NCBI GenBank assembly: GCA_021268355.1
Contig: JAJETY010000001.1
Span: 1-64,000, forward strand
Reading direction: 5' to 3'
DNA length: 64,000 nt
Source of the DNA: Candidatus Nitrosopumilus sp.
Lineage (GTDB): Archaea > Thermoproteota > Nitrososphaeria > Nitrososphaerales > Nitrosopumilaceae
The translations under genes and the position numbers were made by a program. The notes beneath the pieces were generated by a model. It ran no database searches. It saw nothing but the letters and a program-made list of their open reading frames with translations, and had not been told where the DNA came from. Position 1 is the first letter of the stretch; the number at the start of each line of letters is the position of its first letter. Shown here piece after piece: positions 1-7,877 of the stretch.

Positions 1-161
1 TATGCACACATTTACTTTAATTTGAAGTTAAAATAATTGTTCATGAGTTTGCTTTTTGGAACTGATACTCAGCCATGAAATTTGAAAATGCGCCAAAAGA
101 TGATTTTCTAGGAATTCTATCACACAAATATCCTTATTAATTCCATAATTGTTTTTTGTTC

Positions 162-548
162 ATGGTTAAAACTCCTGCTGACAAATGGAAGACAACAATT
201 GCAAAATATAGAAAACAATGTCAGAAAATCATTGGCATCTCAAAAGGCATCAGATATGCAGGTGTAATCAACAATTATGGCAGAACCTTGACTGGAATTG
301 TTCAGCCAAATTTGAAACCATTACTAAAATCAGAGCAGGTTAAAAATGAATTTTTCATCATTTCCACATTAATGTCACTTAGAAAAGAAACTGTCAACAC
401 AGTTGGAAAACTAGAACACGTCATATTACAACATCAAAAAGTCACAATTGTTTTATTACAAAAAAATGATGTTACTTTTTACGTTTCAATTAATCGAAAA
501 GAAAAGAATTTAGAGAAAATAATTTCTCTAATTAAAAAAGAAATCTAA
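162..548 (+). CDS. Small conserved thaumarchaeal protein (DUF6659-like), paralogue of the gene at 46025-46417
   Basis: This 128-aa soluble protein has no signal peptide or membrane segment. Its centre, IRYAGVINNYGRTLTG followed by VKPLL-like residues, matches the same region of the gene at 46025-46417 (IRHVGVINQLGRLIAG..VKPLL), so the two are paralogues. The alternating strand/helix pattern resembles small profilin/roadblock-type domains, but that is only an impression. An ATG at 162 is preferred over an in-frame TTG two codons earlier. Its 3' end overlaps the convergent VOC gene by 4 bp. Function unknown; the DUF6659 assignment is from memory. Confidence 0.75.
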   Translation: MVKTPADKWKTTIAKYRKQCQKIIGISKGIRYAGVINNYGRTLTGIVQPNLKPLLKSEQVKNEFFIISTLMSLRKETVNTVGKLEHVILQHQKVTIVLLQKNDVTFYVSINRKEKNLEKIISLIKKEI

Positions 549-955
549 GCTGGAGTAAATCCAACATATCCACTAGTTTGTTCTGCTTTATCAGCAAAAC
601 TGGGCTCAAACAGAGAGATCAAGTAATCATCAGGATCTGAGATAACTGCATTTTTTCCTGCATCTTTTTCAACAATCTCCCTATGGATCTTTACGCCTTT
701 CTCTCTTAGTTCTTCGACTGCAGATTTTACATCTCCAACAATGAAACCAATAGTGATTCCACTTGCCAAAGCATCACCGTGTTGTTCTGTAAGTGAAGCA
801 GGATGTAAACTCAACAAAGCACCAGAAGTTCCCAAATCTACCCAAGTTCTTCTTTGGTTCTTAATTGGAAGCCCAATTAGTTCGTGATAGAATGCCAAGG
901 ATTTGTCAAGGTCTTTAACAGCCAAAATTACGTTACCAACTTTTTTGATATTCAC
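545..955 (-). CDS. VOC-superfamily (glyoxalase/bleomycin-resistance/dioxygenase-like) protein
   Basis: The 136-aa protein opens with KKVGNVILAVKDLDKSLAFYHELIGLP, cut here as the typical start of a vicinal-oxygen-chelate module, and ends with the GKNAVISDPDDYLISLFEP segment, where a metal-ligand acidic residue usually sits in the second beta-alpha-beta-beta-beta unit. Length fits one complete VOC domain pair. Such proteins bind a divalent metal and act as glyoxalases, dioxygenases or sequestering proteins; the substrate cannot be told from sequence. The start is GTG at 955. It converges with the gene at 162-548, sharing 4 bp at the 3' ends. Confidence 0.8.
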   Translation of the reverse strand: MNIKKVGNVILAVKDLDKSLAFYHELIGLPIKNQRRTWVDLGTSGALLSLHPASLTEQHGDALASGITIGFIVGDVKSAVEELREKGVKIHREIVEKDAGKNAVISDPDDYLISLFEPSFADKAEQTSGYVGFTPA

Positions 956-1024
956 AGATTATCTATCTCATAGTTGTTTAAATCAATTTTCATTGTACTT
1001 CAACAAAAAGAGGGGCTTCTCTTT

Positions 1025-1243
1025 TTATTGGACTTCAACCATGGTTTCTGTTCTGTCTACGCCACTTATTTTTTGAATTTGATTTGCCACTTCTTTGATT
1101 TGACTTATTTGCTCGACATCAATTATTGCTACAGCATCAAATTGGCCGCTTGTTGGAAAAGACTCAATTACTGAAGTGACCTTTCTCAATCTTGCGGCAA
1201 TCAATTTTTTAGGAGATTTGACCAAAATTATTGCTCTTACCAT
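1025..1243 (-). CDS. Stand-alone Lrp/AsnC effector-binding (RAM) domain protein
   Basis: The 72-aa product is a lone alpha-beta RAM domain (MVRAIILVKSPKKLIAARLR start, central GQFDAVAIIDVEQI, end of the form GVDRTETMVEV). This fold oligomerises and binds amino acids in Lrp/AsnC regulators, but here no helix-turn-helix precedes it. Its ATG overlaps the last 7 bases of the second RAM gene just upstream, so the two are translated from one message. It could bind an amino acid and modulate a full-length Lrp in trans, or act as a small-molecule sensor; this is inference. Confidence 0.85.
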   Translation of the reverse strand: MVRAIILVKSPKKLIAARLRKVTSVIESFPTSGQFDAVAIIDVEQISQIKEVANQIQKISGVDRTETMVEVQ

Positions 1244-1476
1244 CCCAGATTTACCTCCACTTCGATGAGTGTTTCAGTAGTTACAATGTCCTTAATTTTT
1301 TTAAAATCAATTACCATGTTGTTTATTTCGTCTATGGTTCCACGCAACATCACACTAACGTCTGCACGACCTGTTACCACCATCACCTGTTTGACAATTT
1401 TGCGCTTTTTTTTGAGAATTTCAACTACTGAATCTACCTTTCCAGGTTTTACAGTTACAAGACATAGTGCTCTCAT
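1237..1476 (-). CDS. Stand-alone Lrp/AsnC effector-binding (RAM) domain protein, first gene of the pair
   Basis: A 79-aa RAM-only protein (MRALCLVTVKPGKVDSVVEI, then VMVVTGRADVSVMLRG, ending TTETLIEVEVNLGW). The GRADVSV stretch is the usual strand-turn of the effector domain. There is no DNA-binding domain. It is upstream of and overlaps the second RAM gene (1025-1243), which differs clearly in sequence, so the two may form hetero-oligomers. ATG at 1476; an AT-rich TATA-like stretch lies immediately upstream. Confidence 0.85.
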   Translation of the reverse strand: MRALCLVTVKPGKVDSVVEILKKKRKIVKQVMVVTGRADVSVMLRGTIDEINNMVIDFKKIKDIVTTETLIEVEVNLGW

Positions 1477-1511
1477 TATACATTATAGGAGGTAGAATCG
1501 GATAAAGATTC

Positions 1512-1799
1512 CTAATCAAATGCTTCCTGAGACCTAGCTTCTTCTAGATATGCCCGTCTTTCTTCATTGACTTTTTCTTGGTCAATTTCAATATCGTCAT
1601 CCACAATAACTATACCCATGTCACCAGAAGGTTCTTCTTTCTTAGTTTTTGCTGATTTTGCCTTGGTATCTATTGATTTAGTAGTGGTCTTTGCCTTTGT
1701 AGTTTTTGCTTTGTTTGTAGTTTTCTTTGCAGGTTTTGCTTCTGTTTTCTTTAAGGTCTTTGCCTTTGTAGATTTTACTTTAGATTTTTTTTCAGCCAT
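1512..1799 (-). CDS. Lys/Ala/Thr-rich low-complexity protein with acidic C-terminal tail
   Basis: The first ~55 of 95 residues are nearly all Lys, Thr and Ala in AKTTK-type repeats, giving a strongly basic, disordered segment reminiscent of histone H1 tails. The last ~35 residues switch to an acidic, helix-prone tail (GIVIVDDDIEIDQEKVNEE). Such a bipartite basic/acidic layout suggests nucleic-acid or ribonucleoprotein association, but no named family is recognised. It lies between the RAM pair and the histidine kinase, on the same strand as both, with its own gap on each side. Confidence 0.6.
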   Translation of the reverse strand: MAEKKSKVKSTKAKTLKKTEAKPAKKTTNKAKTTKAKTTTKSIDTKAKSAKTKKEEPSGDMGIVIVDDDIEIDQEKVNEERRAYLEEARSQEAFD

Positions 1800-1883
1800 T
1801 ATGTCGAAGAAACAGAGTTGACCATATTATTAAATATTTTGTTAAATCCTTATTGAAAAAATCATTCAAGCCGTAAAAAATCA

Positions 1884-3488
1884 TTAAAGATAATCAGGTT
1901 TGCTCAAAGGAAACTCTAAAGTGAATTGAGATCCTTCTCCCAAAACAGATTTTTTCAGATATAGATCGCCATTCATGCTTCTTGCAAGTTTTCTAGATAT
2001 GTACAATCCAAGACCGGCTCCGCCAAAAAATCTGTTTAATGTATCTGATGATTTAGAGAACTTGTCAAATAGATCCTGTTGAAGTTGGGGTTCGATACCT
2101 TTTCCGTCATCAATTATGTTAAAGTATATTTTTGAATTATCCTTTGTGATCTCCATTATGATGGAGCCACCATTTTTTGTAAACTCTATTGCATTTGTAA
2201 ATAGATTTCCTAGAATTTGAACAAGCATTGGAACGTTGATTTTAAATGATTCTTTCTCAAGACTAGTTAAAATTTTGAAATCTCTGTTGTTGGTTTCAAA
2301 CATTTGTGAAAAAGACAATTTCACTAACTTTTTAATTTCTGAAACATCAATATCCTTTAATAAGACATTTTCTGTTTTTAGTGTTTCAATTTTGAATGCC
2401 TCCAAAATATTGTTAATTTGTAGTTTTAATTGGTCTGATGAATCAATGATGTTTTGTAGTAGTTGTTGCACATATGGATCCTTATCTTTATCCATAAGCA
2501 TCTCAGAATACCCCCTTATTGTAACAAGTGATGTCTTCATTGAATGGGATATGGCACTGTTAAACAATTCCTTATCTGCATGGGCTTCTCTTAATGCTTC
2601 AATCTGACCGTTCAACATTTTATTGAGATTTTCCAATTCATTTCTATCTTTAGAAATAGAGTTAGATACAATGCTGAGTTCTTCAAATGAAAATGATACA
2701 TTTTTTTCTTTATTTGAGGACACAGCCAAGAGTTTTTCAATATTATTTGAAAATTTTCTGGCAGTTAAATTCACAATTAATGGCGAAAAAGCAAGGGGTA
2801 TAGACAGAGCCGTGACAATCGATATATTTTTTTGTGAATAAATGTTTGAATCTTGATTTACAAACAATACATACGAAAATTCTTTAGAAAATTCATAATC
2901 CAAATCACTGTCAAAAATTATTTTTTGAACAAATTCTTTAGGCGTATGTCCAATTACGTTTCCACCAATTACCAAATTTGTATGTAAGTCATAATTTTTA
3001 TAGGATGTTGATTTACTGAATAAATTTTGTTTTAGTATCGCCACAGCCGTTATTTCTTTTCCATTTACAAATGCACTTTGAGAAATTGCAAGATAATCTT
3101 CATTTAAAACTTGTATCCCTTTTGTGAAATCTATTGTTCTAATTTCATTAGGAACATAGGGTGTTACAATTTTTACCATTTCACCGTCAACAAAAATAAA
3201 TAAATTGTCAATTTGATCCTCAGCTAGAAAAGCAAACAAACTATCATCAAAAAAATTATTTTGTTTGTCATCCTTAAGATAATTCAGAATTGTTTTTAAT
3301 TCAATTTCAATATCTATTATGTCATTATTTACATCATCAACATAAGAAAGTTTTATGGAATCCACTCTCTTATCCAATTCAATTTTTTCATTATATGATG
3401 AAAATTGTTCAGATATCAAAATGACTGAAACAGTCGAAATAGATATTGTCAGAAGTATAATTACTTGAAGAAAGAAATTGATTTTCAT
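1884..3488 (-). CDS. Membrane sensor histidine kinase with atypical H-box, paired with the solute-binding fusion protein
   Basis: The 534-aa protein has an N-terminal membrane helix (residues ~5-25), an extracytoplasmic segment (~26-220), a second helix (~222-245), a HAMP/coiled-coil-like linker, a HisKA dimerisation domain around His315 and a HATPase_c domain (N-box Asn near 432, G1 DDGKG near 459, G2 GGAGLGL near 489). The H-box reads SHSMKTS: the phosphoacceptor His is present, but the acidic residue that normally follows it is Ser. ATP-binding motifs look intact. The start overlaps the stop of the 601-aa fusion gene by 4 bp, so the binding protein and kinase are probably co-translated and cooperate in sensing. 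No receiver is encoded directly downstream; the nearest are at 5875 and 9579. Confidence 0.9.
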   Translation of the reverse strand: MKINFFLQVIILLTISISTVSVILISEQFSSYNEKIELDKRVDSIKLSYVDDVNNDIIDIEIELKTILNYLKDDKQNNFFDDSLFAFLAEDQIDNLFIFVDGEMVKIVTPYVPNEIRTIDFTKGIQVLNEDYLAISQSAFVNGKEITAVAILKQNLFSKSTSYKNYDLHTNLVIGGNVIGHTPKEFVQKIIFDSDLDYEFSKEFSYVLFVNQDSNIYSQKNISIVTALSIPLAFSPLIVNLTARKFSNNIEKLLAVSSNKEKNVSFSFEELSIVSNSISKDRNELENLNKMLNGQIEALREAHADKELFNSAISHSMKTSLVTIRGYSEMLMDKDKDPYVQQLLQNIIDSSDQLKLQINNILEAFKIETLKTENVLLKDIDVSEIKKLVKLSFSQMFETNNRDFKILTSLEKESFKINVPMLVQILGNLFTNAIEFTKNGGSIIMEITKDNSKIYFNIIDDGKGIEPQLQQDLFDKFSKSSDTLNRFFGGAGLGLYISRKLARSMNGDLYLKKSVLGEGSQFTLEFPLSKPDYL

Positions 3489-5290
3489 TTTAATCCACCA
3501 AATTCAAAACTGATCACTTCCAAAAATCCTGATTGGTTAATTTGGCACCAATAAGACTGTATTTTACAATCATCTTGTAGTAATTCCGTTGCAACTGAAA
3601 TGGATTTTTTTGCTTTTATCAAAGCATCAATCTGTTGGTCAGATGTGAAGATATCCACTGTGGTATAGAACTCATTTAATTCATCTTCACTTAACTCTGT
3701 GTTTTCTGCAATAATTTTCACTGCCCTAGCAGGGTTTTCATTTAAAAAATCTACTGCTTGGTTTAATGATCTTATTATTTGGGCAACTTGATACATATTA
3801 TTTTGAACAAAACTTCCATGGAAAATCAATCCGTCAATGATATGGTAATTTGACTGTGATGGTGTGTAAACTATTTGATGTCCTAAAGCCACCGATTCCT
3901 CAAGATTTGGAGTCCATGTATGTCCAATTAAAACTTCATCATTCTCTATCGCTTTAGGTACATCATGACTAGAGATGACAACAAGTTCTACATTTTGAAT
4001 TGGGACACCTATTGATTTGATGTAATCACGAACTAGAAATTCGGAAAAAGATTTGTAATTAACAACTCCAGCTTTGACTTTGCAATGATCAGATGTATTA
4101 ATTGCGCAATCTGTATTTCTTAATTTTTCTATAGATGCATTATTTTTAATTACAATTCCATCATTTTCCAACGATTCATCTGAAATCCAAACTACGTTCG
4201 AATGCATTCCAAGTCTCTCGAATTCTATAGTATCTGCAACTACAATCATCATCCCATCAACGTAATTATTCCAGTACTGATCCACTGAATCCCGATACCG
4301 CATTTCTTGAACCAACTCTACATCTACCCCATTTTTTTCAAAAAATCCTGCTTCTTGCGCAAGCAGTAGGATATAGTTACCTGGAAAATCAGAATATGTA
4401 ATTTTAACTGGAGTTTCATTTGGAGAAAATATGAAAAAAATGATTACTATGATAGATATTGCTGGAAGAAAAACTGTCCAGTCAGGAATTTTTTTGCTTA
4501 ATTTATTTTTTAAATAATATCCAATACCAAAACCAAAAGCGCTAACCAAAATTATAGCTGGAAAAATCAGCATTACTACGTACTGTTCTTTTTTGTATTC
4601 TGAAATATGTTTTTTAGTAAAGTCTTCTGAAAATTTAGTTGTAGTTGTTTTTGCATCAAGCAGAATTTTCTTTTTTCCATCTATCATTGCATAATCTGTA
4701 AACTGTTCTTCAAATCCGATTTCAATTCCGGTAGAAGATTCTACAAATGTTCTAGCAGAATAATCCTCAGTAACTGGAACATTAATTTCAGGATATAATT
4801 GAGAAACATCAAAAGATGTTTGGCCAAAATACTCGTAAATTGTTAATTCCCCTAATTGGAATTCCTGAATAAATTCATTCTTTAGAATATCTCCTCCAAC
4901 ATCATAAACTGACATTGATGTCTTTGGAGGATTTGGCGGGAAATTAAAATACCCATCCTTATCCACATATTTTTTAGAGGTTCTCTCAAATTTTTCATCA
5001 AGAGACAGATTCCAAACTACCTCGTGATTTTTCAAATCAATATATGTATACGTACTTTTTACTTCAAGGATTTCAGGACCACTATCAGTTAGTGTTCTTG
5101 ACCAAATTAGTGAAATAGGAAAAGGTTCACCCAAGTTTGAATCTAAATCATCTGCAGTACGCATTTCACCCACATTATAATTGGTATGGGTAATCAGGAA
5201 TTCCTCAAGAGATGTATCTGTGTTCCAATATGAAAAATGAAGCGATAAAATTAACACAGTTAATCCAATAATTGACAAATAAATTTTCAT
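3485..5290 (-). CDS. Membrane protein fusing a PorA/DUF3068-like domain to an NMT1/SsuA-type solute-binding domain
   Basis: The 601-aa protein starts with a membrane helix (~3-20). Residues ~25-235 form an extracytoplasmic beta-rich domain resembling the DUF3068/PorA family (KKYVDKDGYFNFPPNPPKT region, STGIEIGFEEQFTDY near the end). Two membrane helices (~238-258, ~272-289) follow, then a C-terminal periplasmic-binding-protein fold (~293-590) of the NMT1/SsuA kind: KITYSDFPGNYILLLAQEAG, FFEKNGVDVELV, a DGMMIVVADT loop. In a classical transporter such a domain would feed a permease; here none is nearby, and the next gene, overlapping by 4 bp, is a histidine kinase. I infer a ligand receptor presenting signal to the kinase. 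The ligand is unknown. The same DUF3068-like domain recurs in the kinase at 6325-7875. Confidence 0.8.
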   Translation of the reverse strand: MKIYLSIIGLTVLILSLHFSYWNTDTSLEEFLITHTNYNVGEMRTADDLDSNLGEPFPISLIWSRTLTDSGPEILEVKSTYTYIDLKNHEVVWNLSLDEKFERTSKKYVDKDGYFNFPPNPPKTSMSVYDVGGDILKNEFIQEFQLGELTIYEYFGQTSFDVSQLYPEINVPVTEDYSARTFVESSTGIEIGFEEQFTDYAMIDGKKKILLDAKTTTTKFSEDFTKKHISEYKKEQYVVMLIFPAIILVSAFGFGIGYYLKNKLSKKIPDWTVFLPAISIIVIIFFIFSPNETPVKITYSDFPGNYILLLAQEAGFFEKNGVDVELVQEMRYRDSVDQYWNNYVDGMMIVVADTIEFERLGMHSNVVWISDESLENDGIVIKNNASIEKLRNTDCAINTSDHCKVKAGVVNYKSFSEFLVRDYIKSIGVPIQNVELVVISSHDVPKAIENDEVLIGHTWTPNLEESVALGHQIVYTPSQSNYHIIDGLIFHGSFVQNNMYQVAQIIRSLNQAVDFLNENPARAVKIIAENTELSEDELNEFYTTVDIFTSDQQIDALIKAKKSISVATELLQDDCKIQSYWCQINQSGFLEVISFEFGGLK

Positions 5291-5375
5291 GTATTTGCCT
5301 TGATGATTTCAAATTTAATGGTATTGAGCCAGTTTTTTGCTTAACACTCTTCCATAATGGATGAAAATCAAGTAT

Positions 5376-5389
5376 TATATTATAAAATA
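5376..5389 (+). promoter_or_regulatory. TATA-like box for the ArsR-like regulator
   Basis: The AT-only run around TTATATTATAAAAT lies ~20-33 bases before the ATG at 5409 and in the divergent gap between the fusion gene (start 5290) and the regulator. The position fits an archaeal TATA box giving a leaderless or nearly leaderless message. Because the stretch is almost symmetric it could also serve the opposite direction. Confidence 0.4.
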
Positions 5390-5408
5390 GTAATTTCATA
5401 TCTTAATC

Positions 5409-5819
5409 ATGATTGATTGGGATTCAAAAAAAGAATCACTTCAGGAATTGGAGTTAATGAAAGCGATTGAATATGAAGTAAAGACTTCAAGTAAATCAGA
5501 TTCAAGCGGATGGGTTCACATCAAAGAAACTAAAAAGATTGGAGAAATTCTTTCAACCTTGGGCGACCCTTTGACAAGACAAATCCTAATCGCACTTAAT
5601 AAAAAACCACATACTGCACTTGACTTGATGGAAGAGATTCCTGATGCTCCAAAGACTTCACTTTACAGAAAAATGAAAGATTTGGAAGAAAAGGGAGTTA
5701 TCAAAGTTGATTCATTTGAGCAAAAAGAAAACAAAAAGGTGGCGGTCTACAAATCTACAATCATGGGAATTCAAATAAACATGAAAGATGAAATCGATCT
5801 CTTCATACACATAAAGTAA
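5409..5819 (+). CDS. ArsR-like winged-helix transcriptional regulator
   Basis: The 136-aa protein has a winged helix in the middle: KIGEILSTLGDPLTRQILIAL, then HTALDLMEEI, recognition helix APKTSLYRKMKDLEEKGVI and a wing with YKSTIMGIQI. It resembles ArsR/HTH_20 archaeal regulators without a visible metal-binding Cys pair. It is divergent from the solute-binding/kinase genes and upstream of a receiver-kinase-kinase-receiver run, so it may control either set. ATG at 5409 with a TATA-like box just upstream. Confidence 0.85.
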   Translation: MIDWDSKKESLQELELMKAIEYEVKTSSKSDSSGWVHIKETKKIGEILSTLGDPLTRQILIALNKKPHTALDLMEEIPDAPKTSLYRKMKDLEEKGVIKVDSFEQKENKKVAVYKSTIMGIQINMKDEIDLFIHIK

Positions 5820-5874
5820 TCCCAAAAATGGGAATTAGGAATTGTTTATAATAGAAGATTGTTTGGATCGTTGT

Positions 5875-6231
5875 ATGAGTAAGAATATCTTACTAGTTGA
5901 TGACAATCAAAAGATTAGGGAGTTGTTTACTAGTTACTTGGAACTCAAGGACTTTAATGTTGATTCTCTGGATTCAGGAGTCGAGGTTATGAATAAGATT
6001 GAGTCAAATGACTATGATATTGTATTACTAGACATGGCAATGCCTCAAGTAAGTGGATTTGAGGTTTTAGTAAAAATGAACGAAAAACAATTTGACATGA
6101 ATAAAGTCATTGTATTAACTGCAGCAGATCTGAGCGATGAAGAAAAAGAGAAGATAAAATCATTTCAGATCAGGGCATTTCTAGAAAAACCAGCTGAACT
6201 AAGTACAATTATGGGACTAATTGGTAGCTAG
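5875..6231 (+). CDS. CheY-like single-domain response regulator
   Basis: A 118-aa receiver only: acidic pair in LLVDDNQ (Asp9, Asp10), phospho-acceptor Asp53 in VLLDMAMP, Thr in VLTAA and Lys in FLEKPAE complete the switch set. There is no output domain, so it must act through a partner, as is common in archaeal two-component systems. I chose the ATG at 5875; an upstream TTG at 5842 would add 11 residues unlike a receiver start. It precedes two histidine kinases on the same strand and is a clear homologue of the receiver at 9579-9932. Confidence 0.9.
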   Translation: MSKNILLVDDNQKIRELFTSYLELKDFNVDSLDSGVEVMNKIESNDYDIVLLDMAMPQVSGFEVLVKMNEKQFDMNKVIVLTAADLSDEEKEKIKSFQIRAFLEKPAELSTIMGLIGS

Positions 6232-6324
6232 TTAATAGAAATATTTATCATTAATCTTCAAATTTTCATTTTAATAATTAGTTTCTAAAAAAGAGTTTAT
6301 TAAAAAACATCCACTCTCTTAAAC

Positions 6325-7875
6325 ATGATTCAAAATTATGGGAAAATTATTGCAATCATTCTAGTAATTTCTGCTGGAGTAAATCTTTACTGGTTTTCAG
6401 TCATTATTCCAGAACAATTTTCACTTCCAACTAATTACTCCAGAAGCACAGAATTCTTTGGGAAAGACAAGATTGTTGGCGAATTTGGAGGCTCTTTTAA
6501 TGAAGAAACAAAACACCAGCGGAATTCCCTTGAAAGAGTAGTCAAACTAGACGGAGATATTCTAAAAATTGAGGCAGAAATTGTTTCAAAACACGTAATT
6601 TCAGATAAAGTTGTCTTTAATGCATTTGATAGCTATGATGTAGATCGAATTACTAAAAAACACGTTGATTCGGATTTGTACTATGCATTTCCATCAAATG
6701 TTGAAAAGACAAGTTATGATTTTCTGCATCCTGTAATTCACCGACCAACTACTATGCAATATGTTTCAACTCAAATAATTGATGACCTTGAGGTGTATTT
6801 TTTCCAATGTGCGCCATCAATTAACGATAACTCTGCCGCTTTTCCGCAATTTGAAGGCAAAACTATCAAAGTAGAGTATTCGTGTAATTTGTGGATAGAG
6901 CCCATTACTGGCAAGTTAATCAAAATGGAAATAGGATGGGATAATTATTTTGTGGAAGATGGTAAAAAAGTTCATCCAACACAGATTGGTGAGAGTGGAG
7001 CATCGGATCTATTTGTGTTTGATGCAGTGAAATTAGCAAAATATCAGTTGGAGATTCTGAACATCTATGAAAGAATTTTGCCTATGGTGTTTTGGATAAT
7101 TACGGGTTTGATGATATTAATTGTAATTTTTACACAAAGATTGAACGTTGCAACTAGTAAGGGGATTCAATCTCAACTTGAAATACAAAAACAAACTAAC
7201 GAATTTACTAATATGATTTCCCATGAACTAAAGACGCCTCTGACTCCAATTAGAGGTTACTGTGAAATGCTACGAGATCCTAAATTACTTGGTCCGTTAT
7301 CAGAAAAACAAGATAAAGCAGTTCAGAATATTGAGAAAGAGAGTTCAAATCTACTCAGTCTCATTGAAAAGATTCTGCTAGTTAGGAAGATGGAAAATGA
7401 ACTCTTTGAAATAATTCCTTCAGAAATATATCTAGACGATATGGTTACTGAGTTTATCCAAAAATTATCAAAAGAGATTTCAGATAAAGGAATCGAACTA
7501 AAAATTGATGTCAAAGATCATGAAAAGATAACTGTAGATTCAAGATTAATGTCACAAGTCTTTTCAAATATTATCCTAAATGCGATTGATTTTGTGCCCA
7601 AAAAAAATGGTAAGATCCAAGTTTCAGCAAAATTGGATGCAGATAATGTCACATTTAGAATATCCAACAACGGACCAGCAATTCCACAAAATGAGTCTGA
7701 TAACCTGTTCAAAAAATTCTATCAGTTGGATACATCGCTTACTAGGCCTCACGAAGGTTCAGGATTGGGGTTGGCAGTTTGTAAAGGAATAATAGAATCA
7801 CATGGTGGAAAAATATGGATTGAAAGCAATTCTGAAATGACATCATTTATTTTCAGAATACCTCGGAGAAAATAG
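6325..7875 (+). CDS. Sensor histidine kinase with PorA/DUF3068-like extracytoplasmic domain
   Basis: The 516-aa protein has an N-terminal helix (~8-26), an extracytoplasmic beta-rich domain (~27-245), a second helix (~252-270), HisKA with a normal H-box (ISHELKTPLTPIRGY, His300) and HATPase_c (N-box FSNIILNAIDF, G2 EGSGLGLAVCKG). The sensor region shares the order KKHVDSDLYYAFPSN..KTS, then EPITGKLIKMEIGW and EDGKKV, with residues ~105-215 of the solute-binding fusion at 3485-5290, so the two are homologous DUF3068-like modules used in different contexts. It is followed after 2 bp by a CHASE kinase, indicating one transcript. Confidence 0.9.
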   Translation: MIQNYGKIIAIILVISAGVNLYWFSVIIPEQFSLPTNYSRSTEFFGKDKIVGEFGGSFNEETKHQRNSLERVVKLDGDILKIEAEIVSKHVISDKVVFNAFDSYDVDRITKKHVDSDLYYAFPSNVEKTSYDFLHPVIHRPTTMQYVSTQIIDDLEVYFFQCAPSINDNSAAFPQFEGKTIKVEYSCNLWIEPITGKLIKMEIGWDNYFVEDGKKVHPTQIGESGASDLFVFDAVKLAKYQLEILNIYERILPMVFWIITGLMILIVIFTQRLNVATSKGIQSQLEIQKQTNEFTNMISHELKTPLTPIRGYCEMLRDPKLLGPLSEKQDKAVQNIEKESSNLLSLIEKILLVRKMENELFEIIPSEIYLDDMVTEFIQKLSKEISDKGIELKIDVKDHEKITVDSRLMSQVFSNIILNAIDFVPKKNGKIQVSAKLDADNVTFRISNNGPAIPQNESDNLFKKFYQLDTSLTRPHEGSGLGLAVCKGIIESHGGKIWIESNSEMTSFIFRIPRRK

Positions 7876-7877
7876 TT

